DNA of 64,000 bases from Lachnospiraceae bacterium (GTDB taxonomy: Bacteria; Bacillota; Clostridia; Lachnospirales; Lachnospiraceae), in contig JALEJP010000022.1 of the NCBI GenBank assembly GCA_022769625.1, forward strand, positions 207,228-271,227, given 5' to 3'. Shown here piece by piece: positions 7,388 to 16,229 of this stretch; positions within the stretch are counted from its first letter, which is position 1; every line of letters starts with the position of its first letter. The translations under genes were made by a program, and so were the position numbers. The notes beneath the pieces were generated by a model. That model saw only the letters and a program-made list of their open reading frames with translations, had not been told where the DNA came from and did not search any database.

Positions 7388-7507
7388 ATCTTCCATTTGA
7401 AACACCATTCAAGCATTTTGCCATTATGCTTAACATTTTTGTCCAGTTTTCATGCACTATTTTGCTCCGTTTTCTTTTTTTGCACTAAAGCATTTTTCGC
7501 ATGGTTC

Positions 7508-8029
7508 CTACCGAGCATCCAGTTTTGAGAGAACAACGAGAATATCTGCCTTCCCATCCATGGCAGCCGAAAGTTTCTCTCCTGCCATCTTTCCCGCCTC
7601 GTAATTGTCCGTGCCAATATAACATTCCCGCCCGCTTTTTTTTGAATCTTCATCAATCAGTACCACAGGTATCCCTTTTTCCTGAAGCTGCGCTATTTTG
7701 GCATCGATCTCACCGGAATTGGGCTCTCCTATTGTTATGATTCCATCCACTTTCATGTACTGTGCCTGTTCCAGAAGCTCCAGCTGTTGTCCGGTGTCGA
7801 ATTTCTGATACTGCATATATTCTGTTGCCGTACCAAGCTCCAGATCTGCCGCCTGGATACCGGCCTGAATATCCTCCCAGTAATAACCACCGGTACATAT
7901 GATCGCCGCAAATCTTCTGGCATTTTTATCATAATACTCCTCTCTTCCGGTAATCAATAGATACAGAAAAAAACAGCCGCAGATCACAAGGCTCAGTATC
8001 AGAAAAATCCGGCTTTTCCGTTTTTCCAT
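7508..8029 (-). pseudogene. Truncated sugar-binding (Peripla_BP) protein
   Basis: The 173-residue product has an N-terminal membrane anchor (RIFLILSLVICGCFFLYLLI) and then the first lobe of a type I periplasmic sugar-binding fold, including the segments VDGIITIGEPNSG, IPVVLIDEDSK and CYIGTDNYEAGKMAGEKL. Family members are about 320-340 residues; here the frame stops right after ADILVVLSKLDA, so the C-terminal lobe is missing. No remnant of the missing half is visible in the 184 nt before the next gene. I infer a deletion, leaving a gene that is unlikely to bind sugar. GAGGAG lies 10 nt before the ATG at 8029; a start six codons earlier is possible. Confidence 0.7.
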
Positions 8030-8065
8030 CTTCAAAATTCTCCTCATTTTTCGGTATTTTCAGGT

Positions 8066-8101
8066 AAAGAAAACGGGGTACGACATCTTCTGCCATACCC
8101 C
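8066..8101 (-). terminator. Terminator of glnS (minus strand)
   Basis: On the minus strand GGGGTA (8101-8096) pairs with TACCCC (8080-8075) around a 15-nt loop, followed by GTTTTCTTT. It lies about 60 nt after the glnS stop codon and just before the truncated sugar-binding gene. Confidence 0.6.
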
Positions 8102-8162
8102 TTCATCAGCAGAAACCTTTTTTTGCATGCTCTGCTGCAATTCATACTTCCTTTTTCTCTCT

Positions 8163-9830
8163 TTACTGCTGTTTTGGCAGTTTAAACGAGCTCTTCAGCG
8201 CGACGATCCGGTTAAATACCGGTGCTCCTTCCTTTGAGTCATGCGAATCTGCGCAGAAATACCCCTGTCTCACAAACTGGAAACTGTCATAAGGCTTTGC
8301 ACAGGCCAGCTCAGGCTCCACATAGCATTCCTTCACCGTCAGTGAATTTGGATTCAGATTCAGGCTGCCATCCGGATTGTAGACACCCTTTTCCTCATCA
8401 ATGATGTTCTCATAAAGGCGGACGGTCACTTTCTTTGCCGTCTGTGCTGCTACCCAGTGAATCGTTCCCTTTACCTTGCGACCGGTAAATCCGGTGCCGC
8501 ACTTGGTCTCCGGATCATAAGTACAATGAATCTCCACTACATTTCCATCTCCATCTTTGACAAAGCTCTCACACTTCACAAAGTATGCATTCATCAGGCG
8601 CACCTCATTACCCGGGAAGAGACGGAAATATTTTTTCGGCGGATTCTCCATGAAATCCTCTCTGTCAATATAGAGCTCACGGCCAAACGGAACCTTACGT
8701 TTTCCGAGTGCTTCATTTTCCAGGTTGTTGTCCACATCCAGATACTCAATCTGTCCTTCCGGATAATTGTCAATGATCAATTTAACCGGGTCAAGAACGG
8801 CCATCATACGCGGACGTTTTAACTTCAGATCTTCACGGATACAATACTCCAGCATCGCATAATCTACGGAACTCTGTGCCTTGCTGACACCACAGAGATC
8901 CACAAACATCTTGATGGACTCCGGTGTAAAGCCACGGCGTCTCAAAGCCGCAATGGATACCAGACGTGGATCATCCCAGCCATCCACAATGCCTTCCTCT
9001 ACCAGCTTTTTGATATAGCGCTTTCCGGTGACCACATTGGTCAGATAAAGCTTTGCGAATTCTATCTGCTTTGGCGGATGAGGATACTCAAGCTCCCGCA
9101 CAACCCAGTCGTAAAGCGGACGGTGATCCTCAAACTCCAGTGTACAGATGGAATGAGTCACGCCCTCAATGGCATCCTCAATGGGATGAGCAAAATCATA
9201 CATCGGGTAAATACACCATTTGTCTCCGGTATTGTGATGTGTCATATGGGCAACACGGTAAAGGATCGGATCACGCATATTGATATTCGGAGATGTCATG
9301 TCGATTTTGGCACGCAGCACCTTTTCTCCATCGGCGTATTTGCCATCCTTCATATTCTGAAAAAGCTCCAGGTTCTCCTCAACGGAACGGTTCCGGTACG
9401 GGCTTTCTTTTCCAGGCTCCGTCAGTGTTCCCCGGTATTCCCGGATCTGCTCTGCTGTCAGGTCACAGACATAAGCTTTTCCTTTTTTGATCAGTTTGAT
9501 GGCTGCCTCGTACATCTGCTCAAAATAATCCGACGCAAAAAACAGTCTGTCTTCCCAGTCTGCTCCCAGCCACTTGATGTCCTCTTTGATCGACTCCACA
9601 AACTCAACACGCTCTTTCGTTGGGTTCGTATCGTCAAAACGCATATTAAACTTGCCATGATATTTCTGTGCCAGTCCGTAATTCAACAGAATGGATTTTG
9701 CATGTCCTATATGAAGATATCCATTTGGCTCCGGCGGAAAACGTGTACATACTGTCTCACATTTTCCTTCCGCCAGATCTTTTTCGATGATCTGTTCAAT
9801 AAAATTTTTGGAAACGGTTTCTTCTCCCAT
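8163..9830 (-). CDS. glnS: Glutaminyl-tRNA synthetase
   Basis: A 555-residue class I synthetase that charges tRNA-Gln with glutamine in the cytosol. The ATP-binding HIGH motif is in [12 protein letters not shown] (about residues 31-42), MRFDDTNP and [13 protein letters not shown] are typical GlnRS segments, and the C-terminal half has the anticodon-binding beta barrels, for example GTIHWVAA. The KMSKS loop reads [11 protein letters not shown], with Thr-Gly where E. coli has Met-Ser, followed by the conserved Lys-Arg and WDDPRL. Length is normal. AGGAGGG precedes the ATG at 9830. The gene appears monocistronic, with a terminator downstream. Most Firmicutes use the amidotransferase route; a GlnRS is usual in this part of the Clostridia. 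Confidence 0.96.
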   Translation of the reverse strand: MGEETVSKNFIEQIIEKDLAEGKCETVCTRFPPEPNGYLHIGHAKSILLNYGLAQKYHGKFNMRFDDTNPTKERVEFVESIKEDIKWLGADWEDRLFFASDYFEQMYEAAIKLIKKGKAYVCDLTAEQIREYRGTLTEPGKESPYRNRSVEENLELFQNMKDGKYADGEKVLRAKIDMTSPNINMRDPILYRVAHMTHHNTGDKWCIYPMYDFAHPIEDAIEGVTHSICTLEFEDHRPLYDWVVRELEYPHPPKQIEFAKLYLTNVVTGKRYIKKLVEEGIVDGWDDPRLVSIAALRRRGFTPESIKMFVDLCGVSKAQSSVDYAMLEYCIREDLKLKRPRMMAVLDPVKLIIDNYPEGQIEYLDVDNNLENEALGKRKVPFGRELYIDREDFMENPPKKYFRLFPGNEVRLMNAYFVKCESFVKDGDGNVVEIHCTYDPETKCGTGFTGRKVKGTIHWVAAQTAKKVTVRLYENIIDEEKGVYNPDGSLNLNPNSLTVKECYVEPELACAKPYDSFQFVRQGYFCADSHDSKEGAPVFNRIVALKSSFKLPKQQ

Positions 9831-9887
9831 AATTTCCCTCCTAAAATCTGTTTTTCATCTGTCTCTTTCTGACCTCATCAATCCAGA

Positions 9888-9925
9888 GCATATAAAAAGT
9901 AAGAATACCAGAAGCTTTTATATGC
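9888..9925 (-). promoter_or_regulatory. Hairpin in the region upstream of glnS
   Basis: GCATATAAAA (9888-9897) and TTTTATATGC (9916-9925) form a 10-bp A/T-rich stem around an 18-nt loop, about 60 nt before glnS. No T-box conserved sequence is visible. It may be an upstream regulatory or terminator element; significance is unclear. Confidence 0.35.
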
Positions 9926-9975
9926 CAATCAGCTAAAATATTACCATATATTTTTCAAAATTACAACGCTATTCA

Positions 9976-10004
9976 TTTACATTTTCCCGGCAATATACTA
10001 TTAT
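9976..10004 (+). promoter_or_regulatory. Promoter of the lipid kinase gene
   Basis: TTTACA (9976-9981), a 17-nt spacer and TATTAT (9999-10004). It lies about 75 nt before the ATG at 10078. Sequence match only. Confidence 0.55.
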
Positions 10005-10077
10005 GATAACAGTTTTATTCCAATTTCTGCACTGCTGTTTTCATTCTGAAATACAAAAATTAACACCGGAGAAAAAT

Positions 10078-11010
10078 ATGATGTACTATTTTATTGTCAA
10101 TCCTTCCTCAAGCTCGGGACATGGAAGCCATCCCTGGAAGGAAGTAAAACATCTGCTGGATTGTAAAAATATACCCTATCATGCCGCTTTCACAAGAAAA
10201 GACGGTGACGCATCCCGTCTGGCTGCAAAGGCTTCTGCAAAAGCCTCCTCTGAAAATCCCTGCACTGTAGTTGCAGTGGGCGGAGACGGAACGGCAAATG
10301 AAGTCCTGAACGGACTTCATCTATCCCCTTATCTGAATTTCGGTTATATCCCCGCAGGCTCTGGAAATGATCTGGCCAAAGGGCTTGGTCTGCCCCTTGA
10401 CCCTGCTCTGGCACTGGATCACATTCTTCACCCCGAAAACATACGCCCGGTTCGAATTGGGCGCACCAAGACCACGGAAGGCATCGTCAGACGCTTTCTC
10501 ATAAGCAGCGGCCAGGGATTCGATGCTGCCGTTTGCCATGATTCCCATCACTCCGGCACAAAGAATCTTTTAAACCGGCTGGGACTTGGTAAGCTGACTT
10601 ATCTGGCCACTGCACTGCAGACTCTGATCCATCTTAAAGGAACACCCGCTTCTCTGACTCTGGATGACGGTCCTGCCCATTTTTATGACAGTACTTTTTT
10701 CACTGCGTTTATGAATATGCGCTATGAAGGCGGAGGCTTCATGTTCTGCCCTGACGCAGACCCCTGTGATGACTGTCTTGATGTATGCGTAGTGGAAAAA
10801 ATGCCAAAACTTAAGGTACTGCTTCTGCTGCCCACCGCATTCTTTGGAAAACATGTTCGGTTTTCCGATGTCATCCACATTTACCGCTGTAAAAAAGCCG
10901 TTCTCCGGGCGGAGACGGCTCTTCACGTACATACAGACGGAGAAGGTCTGGGACCACAAAAGACCATCGAAATATCCCTGGAACCCCAGACACTGTCTTT
11001 TCTTAATTAA
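10078..11010 (+). CDS. Diacylglycerol/lipid kinase family protein (DagK/YegS type)
   Basis: The 310-residue protein starts FIVNPSSSSGHG, the nucleotide-binding NPxSG-like start of the family, and has VVAVGGDGTANEVLNGL, the GGDGT signature of the diacylglycerol kinase catalytic domain, at about residues 62-78. The PAGSGNDLAKGL segment is the second hallmark. Known relatives phosphorylate diacylglycerol or undecaprenol-related lipids at the membrane surface for phospholipid recycling. The ATG at 10078 is preceded by CCGGAG; the frame is open back to 10003, but that region holds the promoter. Its stop codon shares TTAATTAA with the convergent glycosyltransferase. Confidence 0.9.
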   Translation: MMYYFIVNPSSSSGHGSHPWKEVKHLLDCKNIPYHAAFTRKDGDASRLAAKASAKASSENPCTVVAVGGDGTANEVLNGLHLSPYLNFGYIPAGSGNDLAKGLGLPLDPALALDHILHPENIRPVRIGRTKTTEGIVRRFLISSGQGFDAAVCHDSHHSGTKNLLNRLGLGKLTYLATALQTLIHLKGTPASLTLDDGPAHFYDSTFFTAFMNMRYEGGGFMFCPDADPCDDCLDVCVVEKMPKLKVLLLLPTAFFGKHVRFSDVIHIYRCKKAVLRAETALHVHTDGEGLGPQKTIEISLEPQTLSFLN

Positions 11011-12019
11011 ATCCGTAAAACTTCTGTGTGATCCGATAGGCAGCCACAGACAGTTTACGTCCTCCTTTCCCCGGAAGATTCATGGTACGTCCGAAGATAC
11101 CGTGTCTCAGCTTCAGATAGAGACCGGTGTCTTTGGATTTCAGGTACTGCCACAGCTCTTTCTTTTTCTCAAGATTTTCCTCCGTTCCGGAACGCAGCAG
11201 CATCACAGAGGAAATCGTTGTGATGATATCCAGATAACTGATCATATACTGCCGCAGGCGTTTGTTTGCAATCTTTCTTCCCGCCATCGTATCGATCATA
11301 ATCTTATTGACACGGATCTGCTGGTCGATGCGGGAGATCATCACCTGTTCATTCACCGACTGATCTTCCCGTCCGATAAAATAGTGATAAAAATTCAGAT
11401 TTCGATAGTAAAGATTTTTTACATAAGGCAGCGGCTGGAATACAAACAGATTGTCCACATAAAACGTATGCTTTGGAAGCTCCAGCCCGCACTCCCGAAG
11501 AAGCATGGTACGGTAAATCACGGAATGCATCAATATGTAATGACCAATGTGCAGTTTTTTTGCTTCCTCCCAGTGGAAAATCTCATTTTCCGGGAAAGCG
11601 CCGTAGCGCATCACCTTTTTACGCTTTGCTCCAACCTTGTCATAGACAAAATTGCTGATAAACATATCCACTGTCTCCGGACCGGCTACTAACTCCTTCA
11701 GTGTCCGGATAATCTCCAGATAAGCATCCTCATCTACCCAGTCATCACTGTCTACAACCTTATAGTAGAGACCTGTGGCATTTCTAAGCCCGGCATTTAC
11801 CGCTTCTCCGTGGCCTCCGTTTTCCTGATGGATCGCCCGTACGATTCCCGGATAGTTTTTTTCATATTCATCAGCGATCTCTGCTGTATCATCTTTTGCA
11901 GAACCGTCATCCACAATCAGGATCTCCACGTCATCTCCGCCCGGAAGCAGAGAGTCAATGCATCTTCTCATATAGGCTGCTGAATTGTAACATGGAATTG
12001 CTATCGATAATATTTTCAC
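11003..12019 (-). CDS. Family 2 glycosyltransferase
   Basis: The N-terminal 110 residues are a GT-A fold: LSIAIPCYNSAAYMRRCIDSLL, then EILIVDDGSAKDDT, a HGEAVNAGL segment and KVVDSDDWVDEDA with the metal-binding DxD-type motif. This is a nucleotide-sugar dependent transferase probably decorating a surface glycan or lipid, on the cytosolic face. The remaining 220 residues are helical and lack clear membrane spans. I favour a GTG start at 12019, since GGAGG lies 8 nt upstream and the protein then begins MKILSIAIP as is usual; an ATG at 12034 gives five more acidic residues. It overlaps the 3' end of the convergent lipid kinase by 8 bp and follows mutY with a short gap. Confidence 0.88.
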   Translation of the reverse strand: MKILSIAIPCYNSAAYMRRCIDSLLPGGDDVEILIVDDGSAKDDTAEIADEYEKNYPGIVRAIHQENGGHGEAVNAGLRNATGLYYKVVDSDDWVDEDAYLEIIRTLKELVAGPETVDMFISNFVYDKVGAKRKKVMRYGAFPENEIFHWEEAKKLHIGHYILMHSVIYRTMLLRECGLELPKHTFYVDNLFVFQPLPYVKNLYYRNLNFYHYFIGREDQSVNEQVMISRIDQQIRVNKIMIDTMAGRKIANKRLRQYMISYLDIITTISSVMLLRSGTEENLEKKKELWQYLKSKDTGLYLKLRHGIFGRTMNLPGKGGRKLSVAAYRITQKFYGFN

Positions 12020-12061
12020 TTCTTCTTCCTCCATACATCTTTTCCTGGTATCTTATCCTGG

Positions 12062-13132
12062 TCATTCGTATTTTTCCTGTCCAAGCTTAATCTGCAGATA
12101 ATCTGTGTATGCTGCAAAAGCAGCCGGTATCGGATATTGTTCCTCTGTCTGCTGGGGTTCCACAAAAATCATATCCGTTCCCTGATATTTCTTCAACTCA
12201 TCCACCAGAACAACATACCCCTTCATCTGCCATTCAATGTGGCTGAAAATATGCTTTGCATCCGCTAGTTCCTGAATCCGAAGGGGGGAAAGCCCCTGCT
12301 GTTTGATCCACCAGAGTACCTCCTCACGGCTTGCGAAGCCTTCGATACTCGGGAGTTCATAAAGTCCTGCCAGAAGCCCCGTATCCGGTCTTTTCCGGAT
12401 CGCTGCCTGCTCCCCGTCCCGGATGACCAGTACGGTTCGTTTTTCTATTTTTCTTGGTTTTTTTTGCGCCTTCCTGGGGTACTTAAGCTCTCTGCCGTTT
12501 TTATGGGCAAGACAAATCGTTTTCAGTGGACATTCCGTACATCTGGGTGCACCATTTGGGACACATACCACAGCTCCAAGCTCCATAAGTGCCTGATTAA
12601 ATGCACCTGCCTGATTCTCCGGCATAATCTCCAGAAGCCTCTGCTCCATCTGACGTTTCACAGACTGCTTCGTAATATCACTCTCATCCTCCATAACCCT
12701 TGTAAGCACACGCAGCACATTACCATCCACCGCCGGCACCGGAATCTGAAAGGCAATGGAAGCCACAGCTCCTGCCGTGTAAGGTCCAATTCCAGGAAGT
12801 GCAAGCAGCTTTTCGTAGTCTGCAGGCATTTTTCCTCCATACTGCTCCATGATACACTGTGCCGCCTTCTGCATATTTCGCACCCGGTTGTAGTAGCCAA
12901 GTCCTTCCCATAGCTTCAGGAGTCTGTCCTGGGAACAGACAGAAAGCGCCTGCACATCCGGAAGTGCTTCCACAAATCGCTCAAAATAGGGTTTCACCGC
13001 CTCCACCCTTGTCTGCTGAAGCATGATTTCCGAGACCCATACCCGATAGGGCCTGGGATCTTCACGCCACGGAAGAACACGCGCATTGGCATCAAACCAG
13101 GATAGCAGAGGTTTTGTAATCTGCTCAAGCAT
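12062..13132 (-). CDS. mutY: A/G-specific adenine DNA glycosylase
   Basis: A 356-residue enzyme that removes adenine opposite 8-oxoguanine. The catalytic Glu is in MLQQTRVEAV, the helix-hairpin-helix is LPGIGPYTAGAVASIAF, and the catalytic Asp is in PAVDGNV. Four cysteines in CVPNGAPRCTECPLKTIC hold the 4Fe-4S cluster. The C-terminal third is a NUDIX-like domain that recognises 8-oxoG. AAGGAGG precedes the ATG at 13132, which follows the sfsA stop TAG without a gap, so the two are translationally coupled. Together they form an operon with the L,D-transpeptidase gene. Confidence 0.95.
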   Translation of the reverse strand: MLEQITKPLLSWFDANARVLPWREDPRPYRVWVSEIMLQQTRVEAVKPYFERFVEALPDVQALSVCSQDRLLKLWEGLGYYNRVRNMQKAAQCIMEQYGGKMPADYEKLLALPGIGPYTAGAVASIAFQIPVPAVDGNVLRVLTRVMEDESDITKQSVKRQMEQRLLEIMPENQAGAFNQALMELGAVVCVPNGAPRCTECPLKTICLAHKNGRELKYPRKAQKKPRKIEKRTVLVIRDGEQAAIRKRPDTGLLAGLYELPSIEGFASREEVLWWIKQQGLSPLRIQELADAKHIFSHIEWQMKGYVVLVDELKKYQGTDMIFVEPQQTEEQYPIPAAFAAYTDYLQIKLGQEKYE

Positions 13133-13873
13133 CTATGCTCCTCCTTTTTTCTGAGTACTGTGCACCGGTTCTCCAAGATTTACCGGAACCGGTCTGTCAA
13201 TCTTCATCGAGTCCTCTGTCACCAGACAGTCATAGGCCAGAATATGTACGCCATTTTTCTGTGCTTCCCGAAGTACGACTCCAAAATCCGGATGCGTCCT
13301 GTCATTTGGCTCAAAAGAACGGATGCCTTTCATCTGGATCACAAACAACAAATATGCCTCATAACCGTCCTCCCTGCATGCCATCAATTCGCGCACATGC
13401 CGGACTCCCCGCTCGGTGGGCGCATCCGGAAAACGCGCAATCCCGTTTTCTTCCAGCGTCACACCTTTTACCTCCATAAAAAGCTTCTGATCCGATGTTT
13501 CCGCGTACAGATCGAACCTTGAGCTTCCGTATTTTGTTTCTGGACGAACGATGATGTCTCCCCCTTTGAAAGGTTTCGTTTCACAAAACATCCCCCCTCC
13601 CCGCAGCCATTCAGCCGCCGCGTGATTTGGAGCCTGTGAATCCATATTGATGATCTGTCCGTTTTTTTCCACCGCAATCAGGTCATAGGCTGTTTTCCGG
13701 TCAGGATTTTCACTTTTCTCCAGATATACCACTGCACCTGCTATCAGAAGCTCACGACATCTTCCGGTATTTTTTACATGACAGATTTCCCGTCGCCCCT
13801 CCTTGTCCACATATGCGATAAAACGATTGGGCCGCTCCAGAAACACTGCCTTCTCTACCTGATGATATTTCAT
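13133..13873 (-). CDS. sfsA: DNA/RNA nuclease SfsA
   Basis: A 246-residue SfsA protein, recognised from ERPNRFIAYV near the start, HVKNTGRCRELL, KYGSSRFDLY, FMEVKGVTLE and the late HPDFGVVLREA. The fold has a nuclease-like core with the conserved D, E and K (SRFDLY and MEVKG). Originally named for sugar fermentation stimulation in E. coli, later linked to nuclease activity; the role here is unknown. It begins 1 nt after the L,D-transpeptidase gene and ends directly at the start of mutY. Confidence 0.93.
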   Translation of the reverse strand: MKYHQVEKAVFLERPNRFIAYVDKEGRREICHVKNTGRCRELLIAGAVVYLEKSENPDRKTAYDLIAVEKNGQIINMDSQAPNHAAAEWLRGGGMFCETKPFKGGDIIVRPETKYGSSRFDLYAETSDQKLFMEVKGVTLEENGIARFPDAPTERGVRHVRELMACREDGYEAYLLFVIQMKGIRSFEPNDRTHPDFGVVLREAQKNGVHILAYDCLVTEDSMKIDRPVPVNLGEPVHSTQKKGGA

Positions 13874-13874
13874 A

Positions 13875-15422
13875 TTACTTATATTCCCCGTTTCGATAAA
13901 AACAGATTACGGGAAAGCCTTTCTCAATATTTTCATAAATCGTCTTTGCGGCTCCATACGGCAGATTGATACATCCATGGGAACCATTGTTCCAGAAAAT
14001 CTCACCTCCGTAGCTGCCACGCCAGCTGGAATCGTGAAATCCGATTCCTCCGTTAAAGGGCATCCAGAAAGTAACGGGACTTTCATAGCTGTCGCCTGGC
14101 TTATTACTCCTCAGAACGGCCGGTGACTTTTTAAAATACACCGTATACGTTCCCGGTGGTGTCCTGCGATCCTTTGTCATCTTTCCGGAAACAAAATCTG
14201 ATTCCACGATCAGTTCCCCGTCAATATACATCCAAAGATGCTGTTTTGTCAAATCTACTTCCACATACGTGTCACCCATGTCACCATTTTCCCAGCTTTT
14301 TGCTGTCTGTGCAAACAAAGGTGTTCGCTCCATATGAGGCTCCTGTTCCATCAGCTTTGTAAGCTCCACCGCTTCAGCTTCCTGATCGATCTTCCAGCCA
14401 TAGGATCCGCCTTCCACCGTCACATAAGTGCCATCGCTGGTTTTAAATCTGCGTGGCTTGTCATACGTATCATATTTTTCCGCAAGAAAAGCAATATAGT
14501 CACGAATGGCTCCGTCTTTTACCAGCACCTTACCCTGCTCATCCAGAACCAGCCATTCCTTTATCACTCTTCCGTTGAGAACTTCTTTCTTATCTCCGAA
14601 GCAATAGGTGATTTCAATGTCCGCATAGTGATTCATTTCCGCCAGCTGCCTGTTCAGCTTTTCATCCTCACCTGTGACTTTCGGAGCCTCGTAACACTTT
14701 TCTTTTTCCAGATCCAGCACATCTTTGCGGGCTGTTATCGCTTCCTCAAGAAGCTTCAGCAGTCGGCTCTTTTTTACTTTACATCCCTGCTTTTCTTTCT
14801 CAATCACAAATTTTGTGGATTGAAACGCAATCCTTGCATCCACAGGTTCCTGCTCCACGCTTTTGTCGAAGCAATTAAGTGCCTCTGCCTTCTCTTTCAG
14901 AAGTTCCTCATCATAGGATACTGCCGCATCAAATTCCAGAGAGGAGGGCCGGAAGTAGCTGATAAACCAAAGTGCATAAGGCTGAGTACTGCACAGCTTC
15001 TGTATCTCACCGTTTGACACGTAACGATAATCCATATCCTGTGCGGTTATGGTCTCTTTCCCCCCATTCCGTTCTTTCAGGACGATCTCGTAGCTTTCCA
15101 CACTGTTGCGAATTTGCTGTTCCGCCTCCTCTGCCGTAAGATGGCCCGTGTAAACACCATTTATCGTAGTATTTGCAAGAAACCGGTCATGAAAATAGAC
15201 AATACCGCCAATATAAAACCCAAACAGCAGCAAGGCTGCCCCACAGGCACCGATTTTCATCCATTTTTTCCATCTGCCTGCCCAACCTGAACTGTCTGTA
15301 GGGGATGCCGCTGCTTTCTCTTCTTTTTGCTTTTCTTCTTTTTGCTTTTCTTCTTTTCTCGCATCCTGTACCGGCTTCACCGCAGGGTTATTCTTTTTTC
15401 TTTTCTTTTTCTTTTTTCCCAT
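13875..15422 (-). CDS. L,D-transpeptidase (YkuD family), membrane anchored
   Basis: The 515-residue protein starts with a Lys-rich cytosolic tail including KEEKQ repeats (residues about 25-36), then one membrane helix (about residues 55-78), an extracellular region of about 270 residues resembling the peptidoglycan-binding domain found in YkuD/VanW-type proteins, and a C-terminal YkuD catalytic domain. The catalytic signature is SHGCINLP with its Cys near residue 485, and GIGFHDSSW supplies the conserved His. It would form 3-3 peptide cross-links in peptidoglycan or attach proteins to it. It starts the operon with sfsA and mutY. The KEEKQ repeats come from tandem 15-nt DNA repeats at about 15323-15358 and could vary in number. 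Confidence 0.92.
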   Translation of the reverse strand: MGKKKKKRKKNNPAVKPVQDARKEEKQKEEKQKEEKAAASPTDSSGWAGRWKKWMKIGACGAALLLFGFYIGGIVYFHDRFLANTTINGVYTGHLTAEEAEQQIRNSVESYEIVLKERNGGKETITAQDMDYRYVSNGEIQKLCSTQPYALWFISYFRPSSLEFDAAVSYDEELLKEKAEALNCFDKSVEQEPVDARIAFQSTKFVIEKEKQGCKVKKSRLLKLLEEAITARKDVLDLEKEKCYEAPKVTGEDEKLNRQLAEMNHYADIEITYCFGDKKEVLNGRVIKEWLVLDEQGKVLVKDGAIRDYIAFLAEKYDTYDKPRRFKTSDGTYVTVEGGSYGWKIDQEAEAVELTKLMEQEPHMERTPLFAQTAKSWENGDMGDTYVEVDLTKQHLWMYIDGELIVESDFVSGKMTKDRRTPPGTYTVYFKKSPAVLRSNKPGDSYESPVTFWMPFNGGIGFHDSSWRGSYGGEIFWNNGSHGCINLPYGAAKTIYENIEKGFPVICFYRNGEYK

Positions 15423-15561
15423 ACCTCACACTCCATAACAGATAGTATGCATACAATCTTCTTAATCATACCATCGAAGGCAAAGTTATAAAAGTACTTT
15501 TTGAAATTATTAAGAAAAAATAAAATTTAATTTGTCAAGCTAAGAAATATTTAATATAATA

Positions 15562-15628
15562 ATGATACCAGGGGCAAAAGGTCATGCTGTTCATGCTTGC
15601 ATGAAAAAGCATGACCTTGGGACCCGCA
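15562..15628. repeat. Palindromic repeat element, copy B
   Basis: It shares TGATACCAGGG, AAAAGGTCATG and TTCATGCTTGCATGAA plus AAGCATGACC in the same order as copy A at 2259-2327. The centre TTCATGC-TT-GCATGAA and the arms GTCATGCT/AGCATGAC form the hairpin. The right flank differs (CTTGGGACCC). It lies just upstream of a decayed CAP-domain gene. Confidence 0.75.
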
Positions 15629-15686
15629 AAACATGAGCAGGCAGTCATCTGCTGCCGCAAAAGAGAAGGAGAAATGAAAGACAAAA

Positions 15687-16229
15687 ATGAAAAAAATCAA
15701 ACTATGCCCTGCAATTTTACTGACCGGTCTGATGTTGCTTGCACTGTTTGTATCACCCGTCTCTGTTAAGGCTGCATGCATTAAACTGAACCACAAAACT
15801 CTTTGTATGACTGTGGGAAGTACAAAGACGCTGACTGCCACCACATCTATAAAAGGAGCAAAGCACTGGAAATCCTCCAACAATAAAGTTGCCTGTGTTT
15901 CCAAAAAAGGAAGAGTACGGGCCAAAAATGGGCTGAATACGCTGAAAAGTGATCCGGTCCTGATACAGATCGCATGTGATCGCTGTAACGAAATGGCAAA
16001 AAACCGTGTTTTGTCCCATACAAGACCGGATGGCAGTAAGGCATGGAGCCTGTTGGATCAGAGAGGGGTCGTTTATACTTACGCCGGTGAGAACATCGCC
16101 TGTACATCCGGTTATGGCATCAACGCGAAATATGCCACACAGCTATGGTATCAATCCTGCAGCCACAGGCTCACTCCCATTTTTATGATCTGTACTATTT
16201 CAGTCTATTCCGTTGTAATAAAAGTCTGA
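15687..16229 (+). pseudogene. Decayed secreted CAP-domain protein with Big_2 remnant
   Basis: The product starts with a good signal peptide (residues 1-29), followed by about 45 residues of a Big_2 Ig-like domain (MTVGSTKTLTATT, WKSSNNKVACVSKKG). It then jumps into the middle of a CAP/SCP domain: CNEMAKNRVLSHTRPDGS and YAGENIA. The expected start of the CAP domain is missing, and after WYQSCSHR, where CAP proteins have WxNSPGHR and then another 40 residues, the frame ends in unrelated sequence overlapping the convergent amidase gene. I infer an internal deletion plus loss of the 3' end. The Shine-Dalgarno AAGGAG is 15 nt from this ATG and only 2 nt from an out-of-frame one, another sign of decay. 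Confidence 0.7.

Noticed and set aside
9831..9975. T-box riboswitch before glnS
   Set aside because: The conserved T-box sequence (AGGGTGGNACCGCG type) is absent and there is no terminator/antiterminator pair, only one A/T-rich hairpin.
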